DNA of 64,000 bases from Cyathus striatus. Taxonomy: Eukaryota > Basidiomycota > Agaricomycetes > Agaricales > Nidulariaceae. The stretch lies in contig JAOVFP010000003.1 of the NCBI GenBank assembly GCA_025738555.1, forward strand, positions 2,542,001-2,606,000, written 5' to 3'. The translations under genes were made by a program, and so were the position numbers. Below the pieces are notes generated by a model, which did no database searches, was not told where the DNA came from, and was given only the letters and a program-made list of their open reading frames with translations. This document shows, piece by piece, positions 37,439 to 48,127 of this stretch. How positions within the stretch are numbered: position 1 is the first letter of the stretch; every line of letters begins with the position of its first letter.

Positions 37439-37615
37439 ATCAACAAAAAAGTCTGCTTTTATTTTTAAATGTAGTATTTTTTCAAGTTAGTAGAAGGAAT
37501 GTTATCATACTTAAGGGCATGATACCAGGCATCATATAAGTATTTCATAGCACCGTGTGCAAAAGCAAATAACGTTCCTCGTATTTTTATTTCCAAGACT
37601 CATGTTAACAATTTT

Positions 37616-38183
37616 CCAATCCATTTAACCGTGGCTCGGGTACATGGCGTATGTAGTTGATTCAATCTCACGTCATCCGCCCGCCCAGCATACACTTTAT
37701 GCTGGAAAGTGTAAATCGTATAATTTTTGCCAGTGTCGGCTGGTGGCGACGTGGCGTTATGTTCTTCACTTTGAATTTGAATTTCGTTTTTCTTTGAGGC
37801 GTTATCATAATAAAGTCGCCAGCATAACAGACAGCACCTGGGCACATGGTGTAGTTGGTTATCACATCCGCTTAGCATAAAACAGAACCTATTCTTTCTC
37901 CAATCCATTTAACCGTGGCTCGGGTACATGGCGTATGTAGTTGATTCAATCTCACGTCATCCGCCCGCCCAGCATACACTTTATGCTGGAAAGTGTAAAT
38001 CGTATAATTTTTGCCAGTGTCGGCTGGTGGCGACGTGGCGTTATGTTCTTCACTTTGAATTTGCATCTCGTTCTTCTTTGAGACGTTATCATGATAAAGT
38101 CACCAGCATAACAGACAGCACCTGGGCACATGGTGTAGTTGGTTATCACATCCGCTTAGCATAAAACAGAACCTATTCTTTCT
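37616..38183 (+). repeat. Tandem duplication, two 284-bp copies carrying a tRNA-Ala 5' half
   Basis: Copies 37616-37899 and 37900-38183 are nearly identical; a few differences lie near the CATCTCGTTCTTC stretch. Each runs from CCAATCCATTTAACCGTGG through the 5' half of tRNA-Ala and part of its intron (ending CTATTCTTTCT). Only the second copy is followed by the 3' half, so the first tRNA is cut inside its intron. Confidence 0.9.
37840..37899 (+). pseudogene. tRNA-Ala 5' half, cut inside the intron
   Basis: Identical to the first 60 bases of the tRNA at 38124, ending at the duplication border. It lacks the T arm. Confidence 0.85.
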
Positions 38184-38228
38184 ATATGCAATTGCGGGGG
38201 GTGTTGGGTTCAATTCCCAATGTGTCCA
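38124..38228 (+). tRNA. tRNA-Ala (AGC) with an intron of about 31 nt
   Basis: All stems match the copy at 32031. The intron starts TAAAACAGAACC and ends before TGCGGGGGG. The fold is intact. Confidence 0.85.
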
Positions 38229-38575
38229 TCTTCCATTGTAGCATGTTGTTTTTCTTAAACGTTACGAACAAGCAATACCCATACACACTCCATTCTCATC
38301 CCCAAACACAACAACACATCTAAAAAAAAGAAAGGGGGTATAATAACAAAAACCACTACAACTATGTACCTACGCATTACATCGGAATATATATATAAAC
38401 TGTCCGTCCATTTCCTATTTCGTTATTGCCCCCCCTCGTCCTATATCCTACGCCCTAGTTGAAAGGAATCAGGATAGGTACATTGGTGCGCAGCACCCTC
38501 TCCATCACCCTCCTCTCAGCCCATTCATATCCTCCCCCCTCGCCCCAACCAAAAACCCAAACAGATACAAAAAGC

Positions 38576-40857
38576 CTACACATCTGTAACAGGAACAGGC
38601 ACATCGGCAACCATAGTGAACGCCTCATAAAGGTATATAATCCCAAAGAGGAGGAATAGGAGGGATCCGGCGAATGTTACTGTTTTCGTGCCGTTCGGAG
38701 TGCACGAGAAAGACATCAAGAGAAAAGAGAGTAAGGAAAGCAAAATGGTGGGGGTGAAGATGGTAGAGTGAATGAATGGCAAAGTGTAAGGGGTGAGGTA
38801 CAGATGTAATAGCGAAAGGAAAATGGGGAACGAAGGAAAGGCGAGTGAAGAAGGTAATCGTAAGGAAGTGGGAAAGGTGCGAGGTAAAGAGAAGGGGTCG
38901 CGACGTGTAGGTGAAGCGAATAAGGAGGGGTGACGTACGGTAAGAATAAGATTGAGGAAGAGGACGAAGCAAGGAAGGAAGAAAAAGTACGCAGATAGAA
39001 GAGCAGGAGAATGATGAAGGAGCGAAGCAAGATTGTGATGTACGGCCAGAGTAAAGAGCATGAATAAGATTGAGGAAGAGGAGGAAGCAAGGTAGGAGCA
39101 CAAAATACACAGATAGAAGAGCAGGAGAAGGGTGAAGAAGCGAAGCAAGAACGTGATGTACGGCCAGAGTAAAGAGTATGAATGTGATAGAGGAAGAGTA
39201 TGAAGTAAGGTAGGAGGACGAAGTACAAAAAGAGAAGAGCAGGGGAAGGGAAGGAGAAGGGAAGAGGGAAGGGGTGACGTACGACCAGAGTAAAAATCAC
39301 GAATATGATCGAGAACGATGAAGGCAGAGGGAGGTGAAGAAGCGAGTAAAGAGTGGAAGAAGAGAGACATGAACGCCAGGTGCGGGTTGAAGTAAGGTAC
39401 GAGAGTGATCGAGGAGATAAAGTAAGGCGGAGGAAGGGTGAAGAAGCGAGGAAGAGTGGAAGAGATGGATGCGGGAACAAGTGAAAATGCCCGAGGGTGA
39501 TTGAGGAAGATGAAGGTAGTGTGGGGTGAAGAAGAGGGGTAAGAGTGAAGTATAGGTTGGCGAGCGAAGGAGCGTGACGAAGGGAGAGAAAGAGGAGCGT
39601 AGAGTGAACACCGAGCGTGAGTTATCATCGACAAAGTGAAGCAAAACCAAAGGTAGAAGGCGAAGAATACCATAAAGATGCCGATAGGAGATAGCACCAT
39701 CGAAAAACGCGAAAAGAAAGCAAAGTGACGTCAGGTCCGTGAGTAGCGTGTGTGGGTAAGACGAGGGAACGAGGGTACATTGTGTACCGGGAGTGAAGAG
39801 TGAGAACGACGATGTATCCGGCCGGCCAGGTCGTGGTTGCGTATCCGTGCGTGTAGGGTAGGGTTAGGGTTGGAGAACAAAGGCGCAGCACAGCAGTATC
39901 ATCGTGCGTCAGGGAAGGCGGTGCAGAACGACGAGGAGGGGGATGAGAAGGGGAGCAAAGAAGAGAAACAGATTGTAAGAATGTATTCGGTATTAGGAAA
40001 GAGAGGAGGACGAACCTTGTTTGACGCTAATCTTGGTAGACACGTATCGTCCGCCTATGACGGCCAACGCGGTGCAGCATGCGTGGCCTGCGACTGTTCC
40101 TAGAGTTACTAGGTATACGTTCTGTTGGATGCGTTAGCGCTATGACGAAGGCGGAAAGGGCATAGATAGGAAGGAAGAGGAAGAAAAGAAAGAAGGATAA
40201 GAGGGGAAAAGAAAAGAGGAAGGAACATACATGAGCAGCACCCAGCGCAATAGTAGCAATCTGACTCCTATCCCCCCACTCCCCCAAAAACGTCAACACA
40301 AAAGCCTGAACGAACACCGGCCCCAGAAAGAGACTAAACATATTCCTAGTCCCCTCTGACAACCTCTTCCACGCCCCCTCCCTTCTCACCGGACTCGTCG
40401 GCCTCCCACCTTCCCCTTCCTCCAACGTCTCCAGCGGAATCGCATCCCCAGCAGCAGACGCTTCATCACCTTCAATCTCCTCCTCAGCCTCTTTCATCTC
40501 TTCTCTAATCTTCTCACTGCCACCCTTCATACCTCTAGCCTCCACAAGCATCCTACTACCAAACACCAAAAACAACACGCTCGCAGCGACTTGTGTTGCC
40601 TTTCTCGGGATAAGCGTAGGTAAGATATGTCCCATTTCAGCTGAGAGGAGGGACATGAGCATGAGGGAGCCAAATGCGCCTAGGAATACTGTCATTCGTG
40701 GATGACGCATTGCCAGTATGGCTGCTATGAGGAATGTTTTGTCGCCTATTTCTGAGAAGATTATCATTGTGTAGGATTGCAGGAGTGCTTGGGTTATTGA
40801 GGTTGTTAGTTCTGAGGAGGACATTTGGGTGTATGGGATGTCTGGTGTTGATGTCAT
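38576..40857 (-). CDS. GDT1: GDT1/TMEM165-family cation/H+ antiporter (UPF0016)
   Basis: Golgi-type Ca2+/Mn2+ transporter family. Three exons: 40231-40857, 40016-40121 and 38576-38679. Two copies of the family signature E-x-G-D-(K/R)-(T/S) are present: SEIGDKTFLIAAILAM in exon 1 and GEWGDRSQIATIALGAAH at its end. Between them is an acidic cytosolic loop of about 60 residues with KEAEEEIEGDE. Exon 2 gives NVYLVTLGTVAGHACCTALA and exon 3 VTFAGSLLFLLFGIIYLYEA, the normal last helices of the family. Exon 2 joins exon 3 in phase (CAA G / TA) across an intron of 1336 bp, far longer than other introns here. Start MTSTPDIPYTQ gives about 278 residues. Unlike the longer yeast and human proteins there is no clear signal peptide. 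Confidence 0.88.
38680..40015 (-). repeat. 1.3-kb pyrimidine-rich intron of GDT1 with minisatellite
   Basis: On the gene's strand the intron is strongly C/T-rich. A unit of about 118-120 bp repeats imperfectly: GTACGGCCAGAGTAAAGAG on the plus strand occurs near 39040 and 39158, with variants near 38933 and 39280. The bias opens long minus-strand frames (up to 374 codons) full of Leu, Ser, Phe and Pro that are not real proteins. Confidence 0.75.
39853..39873 (+). repeat. Interstitial telomere-like repeat
   Basis: The plus strand reads TAGGGTAGGGTTAGGGTTGG, about three units of the fungal telomere repeat TTAGGG. It lies within the large GDT1 intron. Confidence 0.75.
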
Positions 40858-41421
40858 GCTGCGGTGTGGGGTGGTTAGTATAAGTACTAGGGGAAAGGTA
40901 GATAGCTATACACGTACGTGAAAACTAAAAATACGAAGAATCGTATGCTTTGTGTGCTTCTAGCACAATCGGATACGCGAGAGAATAAAAATAAGAGAGG
41001 AGGACGGGGAGAGGAGGGGGTCAGCTGGAGCAGGCAGCTGGTTTAGAGCAAGTTGAAGACGGTCTCTTCGGCGAATTGAAAATCCTTCGAGGCTCCAACA
41101 CTGCCCATCAATTCGTAATCTGTCCAATCGGAGAACCCCATTTTGTCCCCGATCGAAGCACGTGCGCAGACGTGGCACCCTCAATCGGGAAATGCTCAAC
41201 CGACGCGTCGCGTCGCACGCAGCTTTTGTGCTTCGACGCAGTATGTATTCTGCTATACTGCGTGTGCGTTGAGTTGGTTTATTTTGTTCGGTGCGATGTT
41301 ACGCTTTTATGTATTTATGAGAGATTGTGTAATAAAATGATTTATAATATGGTGATCGCTGAGAATGCTCTAATTTTCACACTTAAAGAAAGTAAAAAAT
41401 ATTCCCCACTCATTTCAATAT

Positions 41422-41517
41422 TGGACACATTGGGAATTGAACCTAACACCCCCCGCAGTTGCATATATTTCTCTAATAATGCTAAGCGGATGTGATAACC
41501 AACTACACCATGTGCCC
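41422..41517 (-). tRNA. tRNA-Ala (AGC), one T-stem mismatch
   Basis: Acceptor, D and anticodon arms are intact with an intron of about 22 nt. The T arm reads TTAGG-TTCAATT-CCCAA, giving one A-C mismatch. It may be functional or newly decaying. Confidence 0.7.
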
Positions 41518-41769
41518 AGGTGATATTGAACCAGCAGATGCCCATATGATGCTACGTTTTGAAGAAAAAGACTGAAGTTATCGTATGCTAAGCGGGAAGA
41601 TGGTGAGAATCAACTAAACCATGTGCCCAAGCAATATTTACTGCACTGGAACCTTGCTATATACAGTCTTGGAGAATAAAATTATAAGGAACACTAATCT
41701 TGTCTCTAGTATTAAGAGGTTTTCGCTATTGTTTAAAACAAAAAACATATTCACTTCAAAATGGAAATG

Positions 41770-41883
41770 TGGACACATTGGGAATTGAACCCAACACCCA
41801 CCGCAGTTGCATAAACATTCTAGTACGAAAAAACTAGTTGACAAATGCTAAGCGGATGTGATAACCAACTACACCATGTGCCC
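41770..41883 (-). tRNA. tRNA-Ala (AGC), intron about 40 nt
   Basis: Stems agree with the reference copy except the outer anticodon-stem pair (GCGGT for GCGGG). The intron includes CTAGTTTTTTCGTACTAG, which can form its own hairpin. Confidence 0.7.
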
Positions 41884-42156
41884 AGGTGCTACTTGCTGTG
41901 CAGCCGCCGCTATCATGATAACGTCTGAAAGAAGAAAGAAATTCAAATTCAAAGTGAAGGACATAACTATTAATGCTCGGCACCCGCAAAAATTATAGGC
42001 TTTACATTTTCCAGCATAAGGTGTATGCTGGGCAGGTTGATGATGCGAGATTAAATCAACTACATATACCGCGTACCCGAGCGACCGTTGATGGATTGGA
42101 ACTTTGTTAACATGAGTCTTGGAAATACAAATACGAAGAACATTATCTGCTTTTTA

Positions 42157-43135
42157 TGAAGTTCCAAGTGTTGAAAAAGTCGCGCGCGCCGTAAATCGGT
42201 TGTGCCGTGTGCCGTATCCATACTGCATCATTGGAATTGCTGGGTTTTCTTAATTATTTTGGTATATATACGAATGTAATATTTCCTACATAATATAAAG
42301 TGCTTTTGACTCTGTTATATGCAGTGTTTTCCGTCTTTATATACGTTTAGCACCTGAAAGTAAGTAGTTCCCACGCTCCTCAGCTTCTCCGCTCACCATT
42401 ACTCACCGTCGTCAAGCTCAACACACTTTCAAATTTCTTTAATGTGCGTTCATATAGATAATCTCGCATTATTCGTATTCTCATGAAAATTTTGTGGGTA
42501 AGAGGACACAACTCATAATTTACAAGTAAAGCTGCGATTAAGTGAGAGATAAAAGTGATAAAAGTTATTATATCATAAACTCAACGTAAAGAAGTGGAAT
42601 GATATACCAGCTTATTGAATTTTCGATATTGTAGGTAGGATCCCTAGTCATTCATCGTTGCATAAATGTGTTGGGATTGCATGATACTTACAACGACACA
42701 TGGAAGAGTGATATTACAACTGAGGAGACCTAACAATACATAAGCTACTAGAACTATAGCTTAAACACATTTACGTGCCCAGTGTACTTTTCGTATTATT
42801 ATATATTTTACGATACTACAGTGCATTTTATACACCGAAAAATGCAATATGTTTGAATAAACCTTTATTCGGTAGATTTGGTACCTTTTCGGAAGGCTGA
42901 ACAGTGCGCGGGGGAGCGTGGGAACTATCCTTCAGATGATGAAAACATAGCAAGAAGACAGAATACATCTCCTATAACACTGTCAAAATGCATTGAATAT
43001 AATATAATACACGTTTTAATCATTAATATACAAATTTAGTAACAAAAAACAGCAATTCCAACGATGCAGTGTGGATACGGCACACGGCACAACCGATTTA
43101 CGGCGCGCGCGACTTTTTCAACACTTGGAACTTCA
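42157..43135. mobile_element. 979-bp MITE/foldback element with about 90-bp terminal inverted repeats
   Basis: The ends are TGAAGTTCCAAGTGTTGAAA and its near-complement TTTTCAACACTTGGAACTTCA, each bordered by TA. The inverted repeats continue through GTCGCGCGCGCCGTAAATCG and CAATTCCAACGATGCAGT. A second inverted pair, GTTCCCACGCTCC / GGAGCGTGGGAAC, lies further in (42377, 42914). No coding capacity is seen. It is inserted in a tRNA repeat unit. Confidence 0.85.
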
Positions 43136-43431
43136 TAATGTGCCCAGGCAATGTTTGCCCCGCTGGAACCTTGTTAACACAGTCTTGGAGAATAAAAATA
43201 TAAGAAACTTTACTCGCATTTTGACATGGTGCTATGCAATATTATGTAGAGCGTCTGGTATCAGGCCCATACTTTGCTGGTGCTGCATGATACAAAAAAT
43301 TGGTTCTTGGAAGTTGTCTCTATTAGGAAGAAGTATGTATTCGATGACTTGTTATACCGTCAAGCGTTACCCCTCTTTTCGCTCTTGTTTAAAACATTTT
43401 AAAAAACGTTTATTTTTGTAAGGAAGCGAAG

Positions 43432-43535
43432 TGGACACATTGGGAATTGAACCCAACACCCCCCGCATTTGCATATAAGATGCTTGCATCTGTATTATGC
43501 TAAGCGGATGTGATAACCAACTACACCATGCGCCC
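43432..43535 (-). tRNA. tRNA-Ala (AGC), intron about 30 nt
   Basis: The acceptor starts GGGCGCA, still pairing with TGTGTCC through two G-U pairs. Other arms are intact. The intron contains ATGCAAGCATCT. Confidence 0.75.
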
Positions 43536-43808
43536 AGGTACTGTGCAATCAGTAGACGCCCATATGATGCTACGTTTCGAAGAATAAGACAGAAGTTAGA
43601 ATGGCTAATTTCAAAACCAGACCAACGAATTATCATGCTAAGCGAGAAGATGGTGAGAATCAACTACACCATACGCCCAAGCAACATTTGCTACACTGGA
43701 ACCTTGCTATACACACAGTCTTGAAGAATAAAAATATAAGGAATGCATTAATTCGCGTGTCGACAGGTTTTCGCTATTGTTTACATAAAATACTGCACGA
43801 TGAATAAT

Positions 43809-43917
43809 TGGACACATTGGGAATTAAATTAATTAAACCCAACACCCCCCGCAAATGTAACTTCGTAGTCAATCGATGATGCTAAGTGGATGTGATAACC
43901 AACTACACCATGTGCCC
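43809..43917 (-). pseudogene. tRNA-Ala with a duplicated T loop
   Basis: The T arm is expanded by a short tandem duplication (plus strand AATTAAATTAATTAAACCC), which breaks the seven-base T loop. The anticodon stem also carries CCACTTAGC for CCGCTTAGC. Confidence 0.75.
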
Positions 43918-43963
43918 AGGTGCCGGGGAAACAGCAGACGCCAATATGATGCTAAGTTCCGAA

Positions 43964-44305
43964 CACCTCAGAAAGGGTGGGATTGGGGAAGGGTAAATAT
44001 GGTACAAACATATTTATAAACAATTTCAGAAAGGGAGCTTGGATTGGCTTATTGTATAGATAATAAAGCAGAGTCAAGGTATGCGACATAAAAATATCCT
44101 TACCGAAAATTTTCCGACTGGCTAACAATGGATATGGGACTGTGGCATATTCATAATCAGTTTGAACAATTGGGACACGGACCAAATGTTCATTCCGACT
44201 TACAACATGAACACAAATCTGATACAATAACAAATTTATTCTAATTGTTAACAAAATCTGATTGTACCATATTTACCTTACCCCAATTCGACCTTGTCTG
44301 AGGTG
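43964..44305. mobile_element. 342-bp MITE, same family as 15434-17379
   Basis: Inverted ends CACCTCAGAAAGG and CCTTGTCTGAGGTG enclose GTAAATATGGTACAA on both arms. GAA flanks both sides (43961-43963, 44306-44308), a 3-bp target duplication. No coding sequence. Confidence 0.85.
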
Positions 44306-44816
44306 GAAGAAAAAGACAGAAGTTACAGAATGCCCCATTCTGCATTCACAATTTCAAAAACCAAACCAACATCATACAAGCGGGCAGATGTTGCGAATCA
44401 ACTAAATCATTTACCCAAGCAATGCTAGCTACGCTGGAAGCTTGTTAATATAACAGTCTTGGAGAACAAAATATAAGGAACATTATTCGCATTTCAACAT
44501 GGTACCAGGTTCATTGGAAGTTGTCTCTGGTGTTAAGGGGTCCCAAAGATGAAACAAAAATCATGCACTCACAAAAACCAAACCAACAGTCATATTTATG
44601 CAAGCGGGCAGATGTTGCGAATCAACTAAACCAAATTTCGCCCAAGCGACATTTGCTGCACCGGAACCTTGCTATACACACAGTTTTGAAGAATAAAAAT
44701 ATAAGGAACATAATTTGCATTTCGACATGGTATCAGGCTCTTTGGAAGTTGTCTCTAGTATGATGGGGTTTTCGCTATTGTTTAAAACAAAAAAGATCTG
44801 CTTTTTGATAAGGAAG

Positions 44817-44877
44817 TGGACACATTGGGAATTGAACCCAACACCCAGTTATAAGTAACCAGCTTCACCATGTGCCC
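44817..44877 (-). pseudogene. Chimeric tRNA fragment without anticodon arm
   Basis: The T arm and acceptor of tRNA-Ala (plus strand GGACACATTGGGAATTGAAC) join directly to AACCAGCTTCACCATGTGCCC, a D arm like that of the fragment at 45513. Only 61 nt long. Confidence 0.7.
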
Positions 44878-45314
44878 TTGTAGAGGTTCATTAGCATGTA
44901 AGTAAAAATTGTTCCATTGTTGGTGTGAGTAATGTACTTACATAACAACTGTAGAAATTATTCAATTGTTCCGAAAAGTATTGGAGGAAAGTAGGGGTAC
45001 TTGCAAAAATTTATTCGCTATATACCCACATCATTGCTGGGTAGACGGATGATCTGAGATCTAACTACATACACCATGTACCCGAGCGACAGTCACTGGA
45101 TTGGAAATTTGTTAACATGAATCTTGGAAATAAAAATACAAAGAACTTTCTTTGCTTTTGAACGTGACGATTCCATAAAAGATTTTGTTGAGTGTCTGGT
45201 ATCGTGCCCATTAATAAGTATGAAAGGTTCGGTTCTTCGAAAGTTGTCTATGCTGCCTCTCTTTTCACCCTTGCTGAGAACAAAAACTAACTGCTCAACA
45301 CTCAACACTATCAA

Positions 45315-45424
45315 TGGACACATTGGGAATTGAACCCAACACCCCCTGCAGTTACATATACAGTCTACGACTTATATCACTGATGATGCCAAGCGGATGT
45401 GATAACCAACTACACCATGTGCCC
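45315..45424 (-). tRNA. tRNA-Ala with anticodon GGC, possibly decaying
   Basis: The loop reads TTGGCAT rather than TTAGCAT, giving anticodon GGC, still alanine. The anticodon stem has one C-A mismatch (GCAGG for GCGGG). T arm and acceptor are intact. The intron is about 38 nt. Function is uncertain. Confidence 0.55.
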
Positions 45425-45512
45425 GGTACCTCTTTTATTTGTCTGCTTCCCTTCTGTGAGTTGACTGCATTACAGCTTCGTATAAATTAAAAATATACGA
45501 AGAAAAACTAAG

Positions 45513-45572
45513 TGGGCCATTGGGAGTCGAACCCAATACCGGATTATAGGTAACCAGCTTCACCATGTACCC
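45513..45572 (-). pseudogene. tRNA fragment lacking an anticodon arm
   Basis: The minus strand reads GGGTACATGGTGAAGCTGG, a short linker and the T arm TTGGGTTCGACTCCCAA, then TGGCCCA. It matches the fragment at 35591 and cannot decode. Confidence 0.55.
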
Positions 45573-46693
45573 TTCAAGTTGTAGCAGTTTATTCACATGC
45601 AGGTACAAATTGTTTCAATGTTCCGTTCTATTTTTATAATGAATTGCAATAATCGTTGGATTTTTGCGATAAGGATGGAGGAGGGAAAGGAGAGATAAAA
45701 ACATGTTGTATAATGTTCGACGTATGGCAAATGGGTACCTTGTGTCAAAAGTTTGATTTAAAATATTGCTAGTAGTGCTTGTACAAATGTTCACTTGTTG
45801 AAGTACTCCGAATGCGCAAAATTGCTTCTTGTAGTGGAATTTATTAACCGCCGACACGAATCCGGATATCGGCAACAATGGACACATTTCCCGACAATAT
45901 TACGGAAGGATATAAGTTACTGTATGTGAATTTGAATTCTGCAGTGGGATTGAAGTGGTTAATACATCGTCTCAAAAAATAGAACTTTTAATATGTAGTT
46001 ACTATTTCAATGGTACATACTATGTAAACAATATTGGTTTGTGGGGGAAAGGAAGGAAGAATCTGAAATATACGAAAGCATGAAAAAATGTCATATAAAA
46101 TGACAGCCACAAGCTCACATTTGGTCTCACTCTTTGTTCTATTTACCATCACAATGAGCGCTGCAGCTGGCCAACCACCTTCACCACCTCCACCTCATCA
46201 AGGCCCAGGCGCTGGTCCATCACATACAGCTAGGGCTAAGAAACACTCGAAGGCACACAGAGATAAGACTTGGAGACCAGGGAACGCTAAGAAGATAGTT
46301 GATGAATCTGATGAGTCCGACGAATTTGAAGAATTCGGTGAAGTTCATAATGCTAAATTGAATCCACAAGACCACTGAAGTGCTCAGGACCTTGATGCTC
46401 TCTTGGGTGTGCACACCCTAACATATCTTAATCTAGTATGGGATATCTCCCAGCAACTTCTGATGGATATTCAGCTCAAGTGGTAGCTGCAGCATTCAGA
46501 ATTAAGTGCTGGATTACAGTGCTTTGCATATTGATATAGACCTACAATTTTCTTAGTACACATCTGAGTTCCACTGGCAGCATGTGTCAGAAAACCTGGT
46601 TAAGGGTGCTTCCAGGCATCCTCAAGAGAAGTCAAGAGTAGAAAAGATAAGCTTTGTCTTTGCGGGTAAGGAGTACAAATGATGCATGTACTA
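45573..46693. other. Intergenic; one doubtful small ORF
   Basis: About 1.1 kb. Apart from the frame at 46088-46378, nothing is recognised. Confidence 0.4.
46088..46378 (+). CDS. Doubtful 96-residue protein, Pro-rich then acidic
   Basis: The frame starts MSYKMTATSSHLVSLFVLFT, hydrophobic enough for a signal peptide, followed by GQPPSPPPPHQGPGAGP, a basic part (ARAKKHSKAHRDKTWRPG) and an acidic part (DESDESDEFEEFGE). After the stop, protein-like sequence seems to continue with further stops. It may be a fragment of a decayed transposon protein. No family was recognised. Confidence 0.3.
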   Translation: MSYKMTATSSHLVSLFVLFTITMSAAAGQPPSPPPPHQGPGAGPSHTARAKKHSKAHRDKTWRPGNAKKIVDESDESDEFEEFGEVHNAKLNPQDH

Positions 46694-47904
46694 CAGTTGG
46701 CAACATGCAAACACCACAAATTTTATTACGATAGGAAAACGAATTTTTTAGCGAAAACTAATTACAGATTCGGATTCAGCAAGTCAAAATACGTACAAAA
46801 ATGATGTTTTTGAGAAATTCCCACGACAAAATAGGTGTGCCAAATTTTTTGGCAAAAAAATCGACATGTTATGCTGACTAATTTAGGATTCAATGGCTTC
46901 GGCAACCATCATTGAAGTACTCTAACACAAAATGCATAATTATCTATTTTTGAAGCTATTGAAATTTGAAGGAATCTAATTAATGGATTGAGCAAATGTG
47001 GTAGTGTTGCTTGGGGTTAATGCAGGCTCATGTACCTCACTCCATTTCATCCCTTTGACTCTTAACTCTCCTTTCAATCCCTCTCACTGTCTCACTCTTT
47101 ATTAGTTTCTCTTTGTCTCTTTTGGATCATTTTCTCTTTTGTTTGAATATAGTATATAATTAGAGTAAGTAAAGTGCAAGATTGACATGTGTTATCTCAC
47201 ACTGCACTTGCAGGTATGTACTCATTTGTAAAATTACCAGATCCATCATTTCACACTGTGCTCACAGTTTTACTGGGTATGGTGAGGAGGTCTGGCTGGG
47301 ACCAGAAAAATATTTTTGGAACCCTCTACAGAGTCCAATACCCATCTCATCCAGACCCACACTGCTGAGTAGTAGGGTTTTTAAAGTAATTCACATATCA
47401 TTGAATAGTTACCATGGATTATAGACTCCTTACTAATAGCATAAGCATTCTAATCATTTGTACTGGTCTATGGGTAGGGAATGAGTGATAGGTAGTGAGG
47501 AAGGAGCTGAGAGCTCTGAAAATAAGTTTTGACTGATTATTGTGAAATTCACTGCTATTTTAGCTATTTGTATTCCAAAAAACTCTGGGTATGAGGATTA
47601 GAAACATGATTTTTTGGCACCCACTGAGGTGGTTTAGAGGCCGATATTCTTGCAGAATCATGTTGCTATCAATGAAAGGAGGCTAAAACTGCATTTTCCA
47701 TGATTTTTACTATTTTTTATAGCTGAGTGCCAAATTTTTGGGTAAAAAATTTAAAATTTTGGAATTTGGAAAATCAGCTCATGGAATACTAAAGAATACA
47801 TCCTAAATACACTATTCCGACAGTTTTTGGGGGCTAAAAATGGTTTGTGATGGCTAGAAGTTTGTGATGGCTAGAAAATTCACTCAAGAAATTTGTGGTG
47901 TTTG
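46694..47904. mobile_element. Tc1-like element, right end cut by the Gypsy insertion
   Basis: The left end CAGTTGGCAACATGCAAACA follows TA (46692-46693). Near the right, AAATTTGTGGTGTTTG is the complement of the inner terminal repeat but stops at 47904, where the LTR begins. The missing end should lie beyond the 3' LTR outside the window. Inner motifs GAGAAATTCCCACGA and GCCAAATTTTTTGGC recall the element at 36003-37109. Confidence 0.75.
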
Positions 47905-48127
47905 TGTAAGGCGGCACCTTACCTACGTAACATTGACACACTCATTATGTAATATTGGTTACCTACGGACTGTTTGGCAACGCCGTCAGGCGTTGCCTTA
48001 TATAAATTTACCATTATTTACTCGTAAAAGAACTTTTCACTTGTACACTCGTAGACTACCTATTCACTGGTCTGGTTTACGTGGTGCGTGAGTGAGTTAA
48101 GTTCAGTAGAGGAGTTGAACCTCTACA
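47905..48127 (+). repeat. 5' LTR of the Gypsy element (right border tentative)
   Basis: It begins TGTAAGGCGGCACC directly after a truncated transposon end. A perfect hairpin GGCAACGCC-GTCA-GGCGTTGCC lies at 47976-47997, followed by a TATATAAA box at about 48000. A possible end is CCTCTACA at 48127, imperfectly matching the TGTAAGG start. The 3' LTR needed to prove the border is outside the window. Confidence 0.55.

Larger units (their letters stand above)
35560..38230 (+). repeat. Plus-strand array of tRNA-Ala-containing repeat units
   Basis: Units share a flank (TTTCCAAGACTCATGTTAAC, then a TTCCAATCC-like segment), a segment GCTCGGGTACATGGCGTATG...CATCCGCCCGCC...AGCATACAC, then ACAGCACCT and tRNA-Ala. 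Four tRNA copies or pieces occur here, plus one transposon insertion (36003-37109). The same units occur inverted at 41420-45580. Confidence 0.75.
41420..45580 (-). repeat. Minus-strand array of tRNA-Ala-containing repeat units
   Basis: At least seven diverged units. Shared flanks read CTGGAACCTTG followed by ACA(C)AGTCTTGGAGAATAAAA and TATAAGGAAC, then GTTTAAAACAAAAAA and the tRNA. Orientation is opposite to the array at 35560-38230. Two MITEs (42157-43135 and 43964-44305) are inserted in it. Confidence 0.7.

Noticed and set aside
38576..39700. 374-codon open frame on the minus strand
   Set aside because: It is the pyrimidine-rich intron of GDT1 read through; composition is Leu/Ser/Phe/Pro-rich in all three frames, and only its last 34 codons belong to a real exon.
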